Source of the DNA: Parapristionchus giblindavisi
Lineage: Eukaryota; Nematoda; Chromadorea; Rhabditida; Diplogasteridae
Direction of reading: 5' to 3'
DNA length: 64,000 nt
Assembly (NCBI GenBank): GCA_943737045.1
Contig: CALSFV010000277.1
Location: forward strand, 248,001 to 312,000
Below, one piece after another: positions 56,461 to 64,000 of this stretch. Numbering within the stretch: position 1 is the stretch's first letter; each line of letters opens with the position of its first letter. The position numbers and the translations under genes were made by a program. The notes beneath the pieces were generated by a model. The model was not told where the DNA came from and ran no database searches. It saw nothing but the letters and a program-made list of their open reading frames with translations.

Positions 56461-59394
56461 TTGCCTCATTTAGAATTATCTCATTTATCATCATCTCCCT
56501 CTCCCTCTCCCTCTCCCTCTCCCTCTCCCTCTCCCTCTCCCTCTCCCTCTCAGTCTTCCTCTCCCTCTCCCTCTGATCCCACCTCTCTGTCATGCATACT
56601 GTTCAATTCACGCTCACTTGTCAATAAGCTTCCGGACCTTCATTGTATATTATCCATTTCCAAGCCTGATATTGTATTTGTGACTGAATCTTGGCTATCT
56701 AGTAGAATTTCTGATTTTGAACTTGTTCTGGATTACCCATATAGAGTCTTTCGTTGTGATAGAGCCAGAAGAGGTGGTGGAGTGTGTATCATCATACGAG
56801 ACCACATCTTCTCTACTGTTGTTCCACCAAATAACAACTCATCATCTGATATCCTTGCTATAGATATTGTCTCTCCTCTTTCCCTTACCACAGTTCGTAT
56901 AGTACTTGTCTATCGCCCCCCTAATACCACTTCCCAATCCAATTCTGACCTCTTCGAGTCCCTCTCATCCCTTCTATCGATTGATAATCCTATTGTTTTG
57001 TTAGGAGATTTCAACTTTCATATTGATTGGTCCATTCCGTCTCCTCATGGCTCTGGCCAGTCTTCTATTCTTATCGATCTCTGTGATGCACTTGGTCTTT
57101 CACAACATGTTCCTGCTCCTACCCTTGCCCATAATTATTTAGACCTAATCTTATCTACAAATTATATTATCACTAGCTGTTCTTTGTCATCTCCATTCGC
57201 TTCTTCCGACCATTCCAGTGTTCTTTTCTCTCTTTCCTTCCCTTCATTACCTCCAATCAATATTCCCACTTTCGACTACCGTAAGACAAACTTTGATTTC
57301 CTTGATCATGCCTTCTTCTGTTCTGATTGGGACTCCATTCTGAATGATTTTTCGTCTATAGATGATATGTATTCCAAATTTACGTCTCATGTTTTGTCAC
57401 TTCTGCCTAAGTATACTCCAATTCGTAAAGTCCCTTTACCATTCGACCAATATCCATCCCACATCCGGTCTTTGATCTCTCATAAGCGTGCTCTTTTTGA
57501 AAAGATTCATCTTCGCCCTGTTATACCTCTATATAAATCAGTATGTGCCCGTCTTCAGCGAGAGATAAGGAAGTTTGTAAAAAATCGTGAAAACAAAATA
57601 CTCTCTAATTTGCATGGCAAACGATTTTACAACTACCTCAGCTCTCGACTTAAAAGTAAGAATAAAATAGGATGTTTGTGTGATACCTCTGGAAATCCTC
57701 TATTGTCTGAATCATCTAAGGTTAATGCATTGGCTGACTACTTTCAAACCATGTATACCACTGATGATATGACCCGCCCTCATGTATTTGCCTCTGTTCC
57801 TCAATCTTTATCCGTACCTATAATCATGCCTCAAGATGTTTGTTATCTTCTCAAGCGAGTCAGTTCCTCATGTTCCTTACCTTCTGATAACATTCCTTCT
57901 ATCATTTATAAAAATTGTCACTCAACCTTAGCCTACCCTCTTTCTCTAATCTTCAATTACTCTATCGCATTGGGAGAGATTCCTTCCATATGGAAAATCT
58001 CCACAATAATTCCAATCCCCAAGATTTCCTCCCCATCTATTGTTTCCCATTTTCGTCCAATCTCGCTCACTCCCATTGCATGTAAAGTTTTAGAACGTTT
58101 TCTCAAACCGCGCATTATGAAATGGTGTAATATCCACAATGTAATCCCTCAGGAACAATTCGGTTTTATGTCCGGTAGATCTACTGTATCCCAACTCCTG
58201 CATTGTACCCAGGCATGGCGTAACTCTATTGACCGCGATCTCTGTACCGATGTAATATATATTGATCTTGCTAAGGCATTCGACTCTGTTTCTCACTCTA
58301 AACTTTTACATAAGTTGGAGTCTATTGGAATCAGAAGTAACATTCTTGCGTGGTTTAATTCATTTTTAGATAATCGATCTTTTAGAGTACGTCTTGGTGA
58401 TTCCCTCTCTTCTGAGAGGGATGTCACATCAGGAGTACCACAAGGTACAGTTTTGGGCCCACTACTGTTTTTGATCTATCTTTCGGAACTACCCAGGGTT
58501 ATAGATCCTCTCCCTTTAATAGATATAAAAATTTTTGCTGATGACATCAAACTATACTCTACATTTAGTCCATTACAACCATTAGCTTCTCATACTCAAC
58601 TTTCTCAGGGTATTTCACTTATAGTAGAATACTGTCAAAAATGGCAGTTGACAGTTGCACAAAACAAATGCACTGTACTTTATATAGGCAAAAACAACCC
58701 CTCTCTGCCATACTGTATCCACTCTCATCCACTTCCTTCATCTCTATCTACCCGTGACCTAGGAGTCTTTCTTGACCCTCTTCTCAATTTTTCCTCTCAC
58801 ATTTCCATTATCACAAAGAAAGCCATCTCTTTAGTGTATCTTCTATTTCGTTCGATCTCCTGTACTAGACCCAATGTTTATATTCATGCCTTTAAATGTT
58901 ATATCCTTCCCATTATTGAATATGCATCCCCAGTATGGTCCCCTTCCTCTAAGGGTCTTGTTCGTAAATTAGAGAACGTGTCCCATTTATTTACCCGTCT
59001 CTTGTATTATCGGTGTTTCCACACAGGTATCTTCCCCCATTATCTTGATAGATTAACCTTGTTCAATCTCTCTACCCTCTATCATAGACGAACAGTGATC
59101 GATATCATTTATGCTTTAAAGATTCTTCGTTGTGAAGTAGATCTTCCATCTAGCCATTTCTTTGTTTTCAAACCTACATTTGGTCGATTATCTTGTTTTG
59201 CATTTCATATTCCTGTAACTAGACGTGAAAACCTCCGTTCATCTTTTGCTGTTAGGTGTGCCCGTTTATTGACCAAATTACATTGTGTTACTGGTTCACC
59301 CACCCTGTTACATAGCACCCCAATCATTAAAGCTAAATTAATTTCTTGCCCTGACCTTATTGCTAAATTAGGAATTACCATCACACCTCTTTAG
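56461..59394 (+). CDS. LINE ORF2: endonuclease and reverse transcriptase (977 aa)
   Basis: Open from about 56461 to TAG at 59392-59394. Endonuclease: FNSRSLVNKLPD, IVFVTESWLSS, RRGGGVCII, LVYRPP, LLGDFNFHIDW, SDHSSVLF. Reverse transcriptase: FRPISLTPIACKVLER, EQFGFMSGRST, DVIYIDLAKAFDSVSH, SGVPQGTVLGPLLFLIY, and FADDIKLY as catalytic box. The proteins nick target DNA and copy the element RNA at the nick. No ATG lies near the 5' end (TTG at 56461), so translation probably continues from ORF1 by reinitiation or another unusual start. The first residues include a (SP)n run encoded by CCCTCT repeats at about 56494-56572, a likely replication-slippage site. Confidence 0.88.
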   Translation: MPHLELSHLSSSPSPSPSPSPSPSPSPSPSQSSSPSPSDPTSLSCILFNSRSLVNKLPDLHCILSISKPDIVFVTESWLSSRISDFELVLDYPYRVFRCDRARRGGGVCIIIRDHIFSTVVPPNNNSSSDILAIDIVSPLSLTTVRIVLVYRPPNTTSQSNSDLFESLSSLLSIDNPIVLLGDFNFHIDWSIPSPHGSGQSSILIDLCDALGLSQHVPAPTLAHNYLDLILSTNYIITSCSLSSPFASSDHSSVLFSLSFPSLPPINIPTFDYRKTNFDFLDHAFFCSDWDSILNDFSSIDDMYSKFTSHVLSLLPKYTPIRKVPLPFDQYPSHIRSLISHKRALFEKIHLRPVIPLYKSVCARLQREIRKFVKNRENKILSNLHGKRFYNYLSSRLKSKNKIGCLCDTSGNPLLSESSKVNALADYFQTMYTTDDMTRPHVFASVPQSLSVPIIMPQDVCYLLKRVSSSCSLPSDNIPSIIYKNCHSTLAYPLSLIFNYSIALGEIPSIWKISTIIPIPKISSPSIVSHFRPISLTPIACKVLERFLKPRIMKWCNIHNVIPQEQFGFMSGRSTVSQLLHCTQAWRNSIDRDLCTDVIYIDLAKAFDSVSHSKLLHKLESIGIRSNILAWFNSFLDNRSFRVRLGDSLSSERDVTSGVPQGTVLGPLLFLIYLSELPRVIDPLPLIDIKIFADDIKLYSTFSPLQPLASHTQLSQGISLIVEYCQKWQLTVAQNKCTVLYIGKNNPSLPYCIHSHPLPSSLSTRDLGVFLDPLLNFSSHISIITKKAISLVYLLFRSISCTRPNVYIHAFKCYILPIIEYASPVWSPSSKGLVRKLENVSHLFTRLLYYRCFHTGIFPHYLDRLTLFNLSTLYHRRTVIDIIYALKILRCEVDLPSSHFFVFKPTFGRLSCFAFHIPVTRRENLRSSFAVRCARLLTKLHCVTGSPTLLHSTPIIKAKLISCPDLIAKLGITITPL

Positions 59395-60102
59395 TGCACT
59401 TCCTCATAGTAGACTCGATTCAATCCGATATATATTGAATCAATGCGGACTCCTCCCCCGCCAGGTCTTGCCAACCTACCTTAGATCATGTTGATCTTTG
59501 ATCTTATTAAGTCTACATATGAAGACCCGCACTCCCCTCCCACTTCTCCCTCCCCAATTCCTACCACCCACTCCCGATTCTCCTATTCACTTATTTATTA
59601 TTCGTTTCAAATGTTGTCACATCTTTATTGGATGTATGATAAATAAATAAATAAATATACATCACATATCAAACCAGCGCGGCGAAGGTCAGACGGGTTA
59701 GATGTAAGGAAGTGGAGAAGTAATGGAGAGTTATGGCGCGTTAAAATGTGGTGGAAACCCAAAAAAAGCGTCTTTCCGAGAGTTACCCTGGAAAACCGAA
59801 AATGGAAAGTCGATATTTGAATTCGCGGGCGCGAATAAGGTGCGGGAATTCAAATTTGCACTCACGACCACGAGTTTCCGATGTTAAAAGAAGACGAAAA
59901 GTGAAAGAAAAAGAAATTCTGGATTTATTTCGTTTTTAACACATAGAAATTGGCAGCCAGAAAGTGAAATTCCCGAAATTTGAATTCCCGCACTTTATTC
60001 GCGCCCGCGAATTCAAATATCGCCTTTCTATTTGCGGTTTTCCAGGGTACATTTTAACACTCGGAAAGTCGCTTTTTTCGGTTTTCCACTACATTTTAAC
60101 GC
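56851..60102. repeat. Right arm of the 3.25 kb inverted repeat
   Basis: Inverse complement of 52239-55490, separated from it by a 1.36 kb spacer (55491-56850) that holds the LINE 5' UTR, ORF1 and the start of ORF2. The outer end cuts the MITE a few bases short of its terminus (CATTTTAACGC|GGTGAC). Confidence 0.92.
59735..60102. repeat. Inverted-repeat MITE, right-arm copy, clipped
   Basis: Begins TTATGGCGCGTTAAAATG and stops at CATTTTAACGC, missing the last bases (GCCATAA) of the terminal repeat. Confidence 0.75.
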
Positions 60103-60524
60103 GGTGACAAGATTTGACAGTTTTTTTTCAATAATTCCCATTTTTATCATTTTTCAAGGTCTTGATGAAGAGGGGTTTTAGTGTGGATTAGTGTGCACAA
60201 TGCACTGACGTAGAATTCTTAAAAAGTGAAAAAATTATTGTATCATGTTTTTCATGTTTCAGAATTCAGTTTATTGCGTACTTGATTGTTTTAACCACGT
60301 TTCAGGCAATTATGATGTATCTGAATTGCTTATTATCCTTTTAAACAAAGTAGAGAATTTTTTCCAAATATTTTAGAGACATTTTTTGAATTTTTGGATC
60401 AAAAATTTTTTTGAAATTATTTTCAAAAAATCCCAGCCCTGCTCGGCGTGTGCCTTTATATATGCCTTTATATATAAATTTACATGCTGAAGAAGCAAAA
60501 AAAAAACTAGAAAATAAATCTCAC
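60103..60524. other. AT-rich stretch between the inverted repeat and the receptor exons
   Basis: No exon is found that would continue the receptor at 60525-61090. Low-complexity AT runs dominate, and CCCAGCCCTG near 60430 recurs near 540. Probably decayed or repeat DNA. Confidence 0.4.
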
Positions 60525-61090
60525 CAAGTTTATCATTCTAAATCGTATAACAGTCAAACAGCGATGAATCGACATTGAGAGAACGCCGAAACTTTGTGCA
60601 TAAACGAAATAGTATACGTAGGCATAGTATATTCGAGGTATGATCTGAAACCGCATAAAGTCGTCGGTAATTATGATAATTTAAAGGTACAACTATAGGT
60701 TTGCATGCGAAATTAGGATTTTTTGGAAATATAAAGATGGGCTAATAAAAATGACATACCGTTCCATTTGTAGAAAGTAGATAGCTCCATGAATGGGGAT
60801 TATCAGTGTTAATAAACATTGCAAAATGGGTAAATACGTAACCCAGGTCGGCAAGGCCCTAAATATTCTCGGAAATTACGCAACTTTTGTGGGAAATTAG
60901 GAAAATTGAGAAATTTTCGAAAATGTACCTGTGTAGTGGCAATTCTGAAGAAGAACGAATCACGGCGTCTCATTAAATTTATGTATATGATTTTCAGATA
61001 AATAATGATTGAAGGAATTGATATTATTCCCAGTACGATGTGAGTGATGATCTTTATGGTAGGATGAACAAAAGTACGATTTGGATCCAT
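60525..61090 (-). pseudogene. Serpentine receptor, first three exons only (SRG/SRV-like)
   Basis: Minus strand exons 60929-61090 (MDPNRTFVHPT, then IVLGIISIPSIIIYLKII, span 1), 60760-60858 (GLADLGYVFTHFAMFINT, span 2) and 60525-60644 (SFGVLSMSIHRCLTVIRF, span 3 and loop). All phase 0 with good splice sites; 127 residues in total. The pattern fits the SRG/SRV group and differs from family A. Spans 4-7 would lie at lower coordinates, but only AT-rich DNA and then the inverted repeat follow, so the gene appears truncated. It may continue beyond the repeat in the original locus; I found no matching exons at 51.8-52.2 kb. Confidence 0.65.
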
Positions 61091-61232
61091 ACGGAAGCTA
61101 AAAACCGCGCGATTTTAAGTGCATTTTGGTCCGGGAGAAATGAGCCGCGAAATGGTAATTAGATCTTGTTGAAAGGTTGAACGATAAATCAGGATTTTCA
61201 AAATTTTCATGAAACTTATTTAATTTATCATA

Positions 61233-61420
61233 CACACAGCGAATTGTCTCAGAAGGTTCGTCACTTCAAGTTACACAAATATGAGACTATTTCTTTCTCG
61301 CTTGCGTGTTTTTTTGTTGAAATAACGGTTAGTAATAGTGTGTTTCTCAAATGTACATAATTAGCTATCACTGATTTGAGAAATTCTAAGTATCGAATTT
61401 GAGACAATTCGCTGTGAGCG
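61233..61420. mobile_element. TA-flanked TIR element
   Basis: Ends CACACAGCGAATTGTCTC and inverse GAGACAATTCGCTGTGAGCG, TA on both sides. Relative of 46899-47130 (shared GAGAC(A)ATT/CGCTG-type termini). Confidence 0.65.
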
Positions 61421-61704
61421 TATGGGCAACTATGGAGCGTATCTTCGTGTGATACGCATGAATTGCAAGCATGAAAATCAGGAAGTTTTAAAAGAAAACA
61501 TCCTCATATTCATCAAATTATTGCAATATTGTGAGTAAATATTCGTGTCATGAGGTCGATGCGAGATGGTTAGAGAATGTGTGCATGTTATAGTCATCAA
61601 AAGATCATAGATAGTTTCAAAAGATAGAGGCGTCTATGCATATACATTATATATATCTTATGCAAGCTATAAGTGATATGAAAGAAATGAGCACAACCAT
61701 TCAG

Positions 61705-61765
61705 CCCCTTGGTGTTTTGGTAAAGTGCGGTCTAGTTAGCATAACGTCGCGGGTTCGAAACCTAT
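61705..61765 (+). other. tRNA-like sequence (A and B boxes)
   Basis: TTGGTGTTTTGGTAAAGTGC followed by GCGGGTTCGAAACC at tRNA spacing. The 3' acceptor half does not pair, so it is a tRNA pseudogene or SINE head. Confidence 0.35.
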
Positions 61766-62791
61766 AGCAGAATTGTTCAATTTTCAAAAATTTGCGCCTT
61801 TGTATGTACATTCATGATTCTTGCGATGAATAAGCTGAATTAGCATAAAATACAATAAAATATTTACGGTATACATAAAATATTCGCAGGACTCTAATCT
61901 TTTGACGGAAAAAAAGGATTATATCCTGGTATCTTTCCAGTGAATATACTACCTTAACTCGCAACAATCATCACATGACATTATAGAGTATACGTAGTAT
62001 AATGCTAATACTCATAATATTTATCTGATCAGCACATCGTGCAGAAGAGTAAGTCAAGGGCAGAGGGTTGGAACATGCTTGCACGTTCTCATACTTCCGA
62101 CTCTTAGGGATAATTTTCTCAATTCATGAAAGCGTTCGAAAAAAGTTGCTGGCGAATGAAGTGCGTGTAATTCATGAAAAGGTTTCATCGTCAATTAGGT
62201 CTGTTTGAGTTGTATATTTAGCATAGTATAGAACGTTAGCATTTGTATGCACGTTTATGAGAAGCGGACGTTCTCAAAGTTTCAAACATGCAAACCAACA
62301 TAACGAATCAAGAAATTATCCATAAAATAACTTCAAAAAATCACTATATAGAATGAGCAACTTCTAGTGGTATTAGGCTATAAAAAGTTCGGTAAATCAG
62401 TAAATTTCCTGCCAAATATCGTCGAAAGTGCTCCAAAAGTAGATTTGAAATCATTTCTGTCAATTTCAAAGAAGAATATTCCTTATCGGTAAGCGAATTG
62501 TTTAATTTTTTTCCAATCTACTAACTCGCACACATTAACCCTGCAAACGATGCTAATCTTCTTTTCAATATAACGTTCTACTGATCTTTTTGGTCCGATT
62601 CAAACTTTTCTAATAGATGATTCATTGCATCATAATACTTTCTTCCTCATGTGCTCTGTATTAATGTAAATAATAATAATAATAATTTATGCATTACAAG
62701 GATAACTAATAATAGCGAATAATTGATCTCGTGATGAATTACATAAAATACGATGCCACAACGTAGGTAGCAAAGAAATAACAATTAATTA

Positions 62792-64000
62792 TTACATTTC
62801 GAGTAACGACAAATTAATACATTTCCGGAAAGATTTAACTGAGGGGCAGATAATAGAATTATTACTAAGTTTATTCCAATTACTAACAACACGATTTGAT
62901 ATGAAGTTCGAGAAGCGAGTAGATTTAGCATTGTGTTTACGATATTGGAATGCGTGTCTGCGGGAAGATCTAGTATTTATAGAGGGAATAAAGAAAGAAG
63001 GATTGTCAAGATCAATAAGTCCATGTGTAGCTTTATAGGTAAAACAAAGATCAGATAGTTTGCGGCGCAATTCAAGAGGCTCTAGTTTGAGTAATGATAA
63101 TCTATCAGGATATGAAGCATACGGTAGCTTGCATTTATAGAAAACGCGACGAGTGTAAGTCCTTTGTACTTTTTCAATGAGCTTTATTAGATGATCTTCG
63201 TGGGGTGACCACAGTTCAGACGCGTATTCAAGTATAGGTCTTACATAAGTGATGAAAAGACGTGAATAAAGCTTGAGATTAGAGGTGTGAAAAATGCGAT
63301 AAATATAAGCACATCTGGAATTTGCTCTGGCTACAATAGATTGGATATGAGATGAGAAAGACAGTCGATTATCGTATGATATACCGAGATCAGTGAATTC
63401 TTTAACTACAGGAAGCTTGATACTATTGATATGAAGATCGAGGTCGGGGTGTCTGTTGCCTAAATGCATTACTACAGTTTTGGATAAAGAGATGGATAGA
63501 CCCCAGTCTAGAGACCACTGATGGAGAGAGTCTAATGCGGTTTGAAGTGAAGAAGGGTCATTAAAGGAATAGAGCTTGACATCATCGGCATATATAGTGC
63601 ATCGTACGTTGTGAGGAAGAATGAGAGGAAGATCAGAGATATAGATGGAGAGAAGTGGACCCAAACAGCTACCTTGTGGGACACCTGATAGAGCATAAAA
63701 GGGATCAGAGAGAGAATCACCTACAACAACAGCTTGAGAACGGTTGGATAGAAACGAGCGAATCCAATTAAGAAGTGACCCCTGAATTCCCAGACGCGAG
63801 CATTTGTATAAGAGTAGATCAATTGGAATTGAATCGAAAGCTTTTGAGAAATCGATGAACGCGACGGAAATAAATTGATTTTTGTCGAGGGCAGGATACC
63901 AGTGAGAAAAAGATGAAAGTAAAGCAGAGTTGCAAGAGCGAAAAGTACGATAACCATGTTGTTGTGGGCAAAGAAGATTATTGTCGTCTAAGTACTTTGA
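62792..64000 (-). CDS. Second LINE: reverse transcriptase part, runs off the window
   Basis: Minus strand, open from the window edge to TAA at 62792-62794. From the edge: CPQQHGYRTFRSCNSALL, VAFIDFSKAFDSIP, GVPQGSCLGPLLSIYISDLP, TIYADDVKLYSF (catalytic box YADD), then the thumb and C-terminal region (RPILEYASELWSPHEDHLIK, ending CINLSLLEM). Clearly different from the LINE at 55.5-59.7 kb (YADD, not FADD; only scattered shared residues), so another family of the CR1/Jockey-like group. No stop or frameshift is seen in 400 codons, so it may be intact beyond the window. The endonuclease part and ORF1 would lie outside. Confidence 0.85.
   Translation of the reverse strand, partial: SKYLDDNNLLCPQQHGYRTFRSCNSALLSSFSHWYPALDKNQFISVAFIDFSKAFDSIPIDLLLYKCSRLGIQGSLLNWIRSFLSNRSQAVVVGDSLSDPFYALSGVPQGSCLGPLLSIYISDLPLILPHNVRCTIYADDVKLYSFNDPSSLQTALDSLHQWSLDWGLSISLSKTVVMHLGNRHPDLDLHINSIKLPVVKEFTDLGISYDNRLSFSSHIQSIVARANSRCAYIYRIFHTSNLKLYSRLFITYVRPILEYASELWSPHEDHLIKLIEKVQRTYTRRVFYKCKLPYASYPDRLSLLKLEPLELRRKLSDLCFTYKATHGLIDLDNPSFFIPSINTRSSRRHAFQYRKHNAKSTRFSNFISNRVVSNWNKLSNNSIICPSVKSFRKCINLSLLEM

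Larger units (their letters stand above)
55491..59660 (+). mobile_element. Apparently full-length non-LTR retrotransposon (LINE)
   Basis: Short 5' UTR (55491-55594), ORF1, ORF2 and a 3' UTR ending in a (TAAA)n-like tail (ATAAATAAATAAATAAAT, about 59638-59660). Endonuclease of the apurinic type plus an FADD reverse transcriptase place it in the CR1/Jockey-like group. Both frames are open, so it may be recently active. Its 3' two-thirds form the right arm of the inverted repeat. Confidence 0.85.
61091..62791. other. Intergenic region, mostly featureless
   Basis: Upstream of the receptor fragment. Contains one TIR element (61233-61420) and a tRNA-like sequence (61705-61765). (AAT)n near 62680 may be the tail of the minus-strand LINE that ends at 62792. 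No exon supported. Confidence 0.45.

Overview
The window is nematode nuclear DNA. Spliced genes have short introns with TTTCAG-type acceptors. The gene families are nematode-like: astacin, several serpentine chemoreceptors, a white-type ABCG half-transporter and an M6/proteolipid protein. Several start codons sit right after a TTTCAG, as expected for spliced-leader trans-splicing. It is AT-rich and full of small inverted-repeat transposons. A rhabditid or diplogastrid nematode fits; the species cannot be read from the sequence. I rebuilt multi-exon genes by hand from splice sites and checked intron phases.

Layout. 0.6-2.0 kb (+): unrecognised gene ending in a basic tail. 2.7-6.1 kb (-): ABCG half-transporter. 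7.0-11.0 kb (+): astacin-family gene whose zinc-site residues are all replaced; one intron carries a TIR transposon with a decayed, intron-containing PCNA copy. 11.2-13.9 kb (-): 102-residue protein gene with a 1.5 kb foldback in its last intron. 14.5-20.1 kb (-): M6/proteolipid four-pass membrane protein with three transposons, one nested, in its introns. 22.1-27.2 kb (+) and 38.9-49.5 kb (-): five paralogous serpentine receptors. Between them lie a palindromic Tc1-like element (27.4-29.0), a small gene with a hydrophobic leader (29.2-30.3), an almost gene-free stretch (30.4-34.0), an SRH/SRI-type receptor (34.1-37.7) and a tRNA-Pro. 50.9-51.8 kb (+): a compact pseudokinase. 52.2-60.1 kb: a near-perfect 3.25 kb inverted repeat around the 5' end of an apparently intact non-LTR retrotransposon (LINE). 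60.5-61.1 kb (-): first part of another receptor, apparently cut by the inverted repeat. 62.8 kb to the edge (-): part of a second, different LINE.

Functionally the window is a chemoreceptor cluster mixed with unrelated genes and invaded by DNA transposons. One foldback family of about 110 bp occurs about 21 times between 6.5 and 49.4 kb, mostly in introns of the receptor genes; one copy ends exactly at a 3' splice site. Two genes look like catalytically dead members of enzyme families (astacin, protein kinase) whose frames and splicing are intact.
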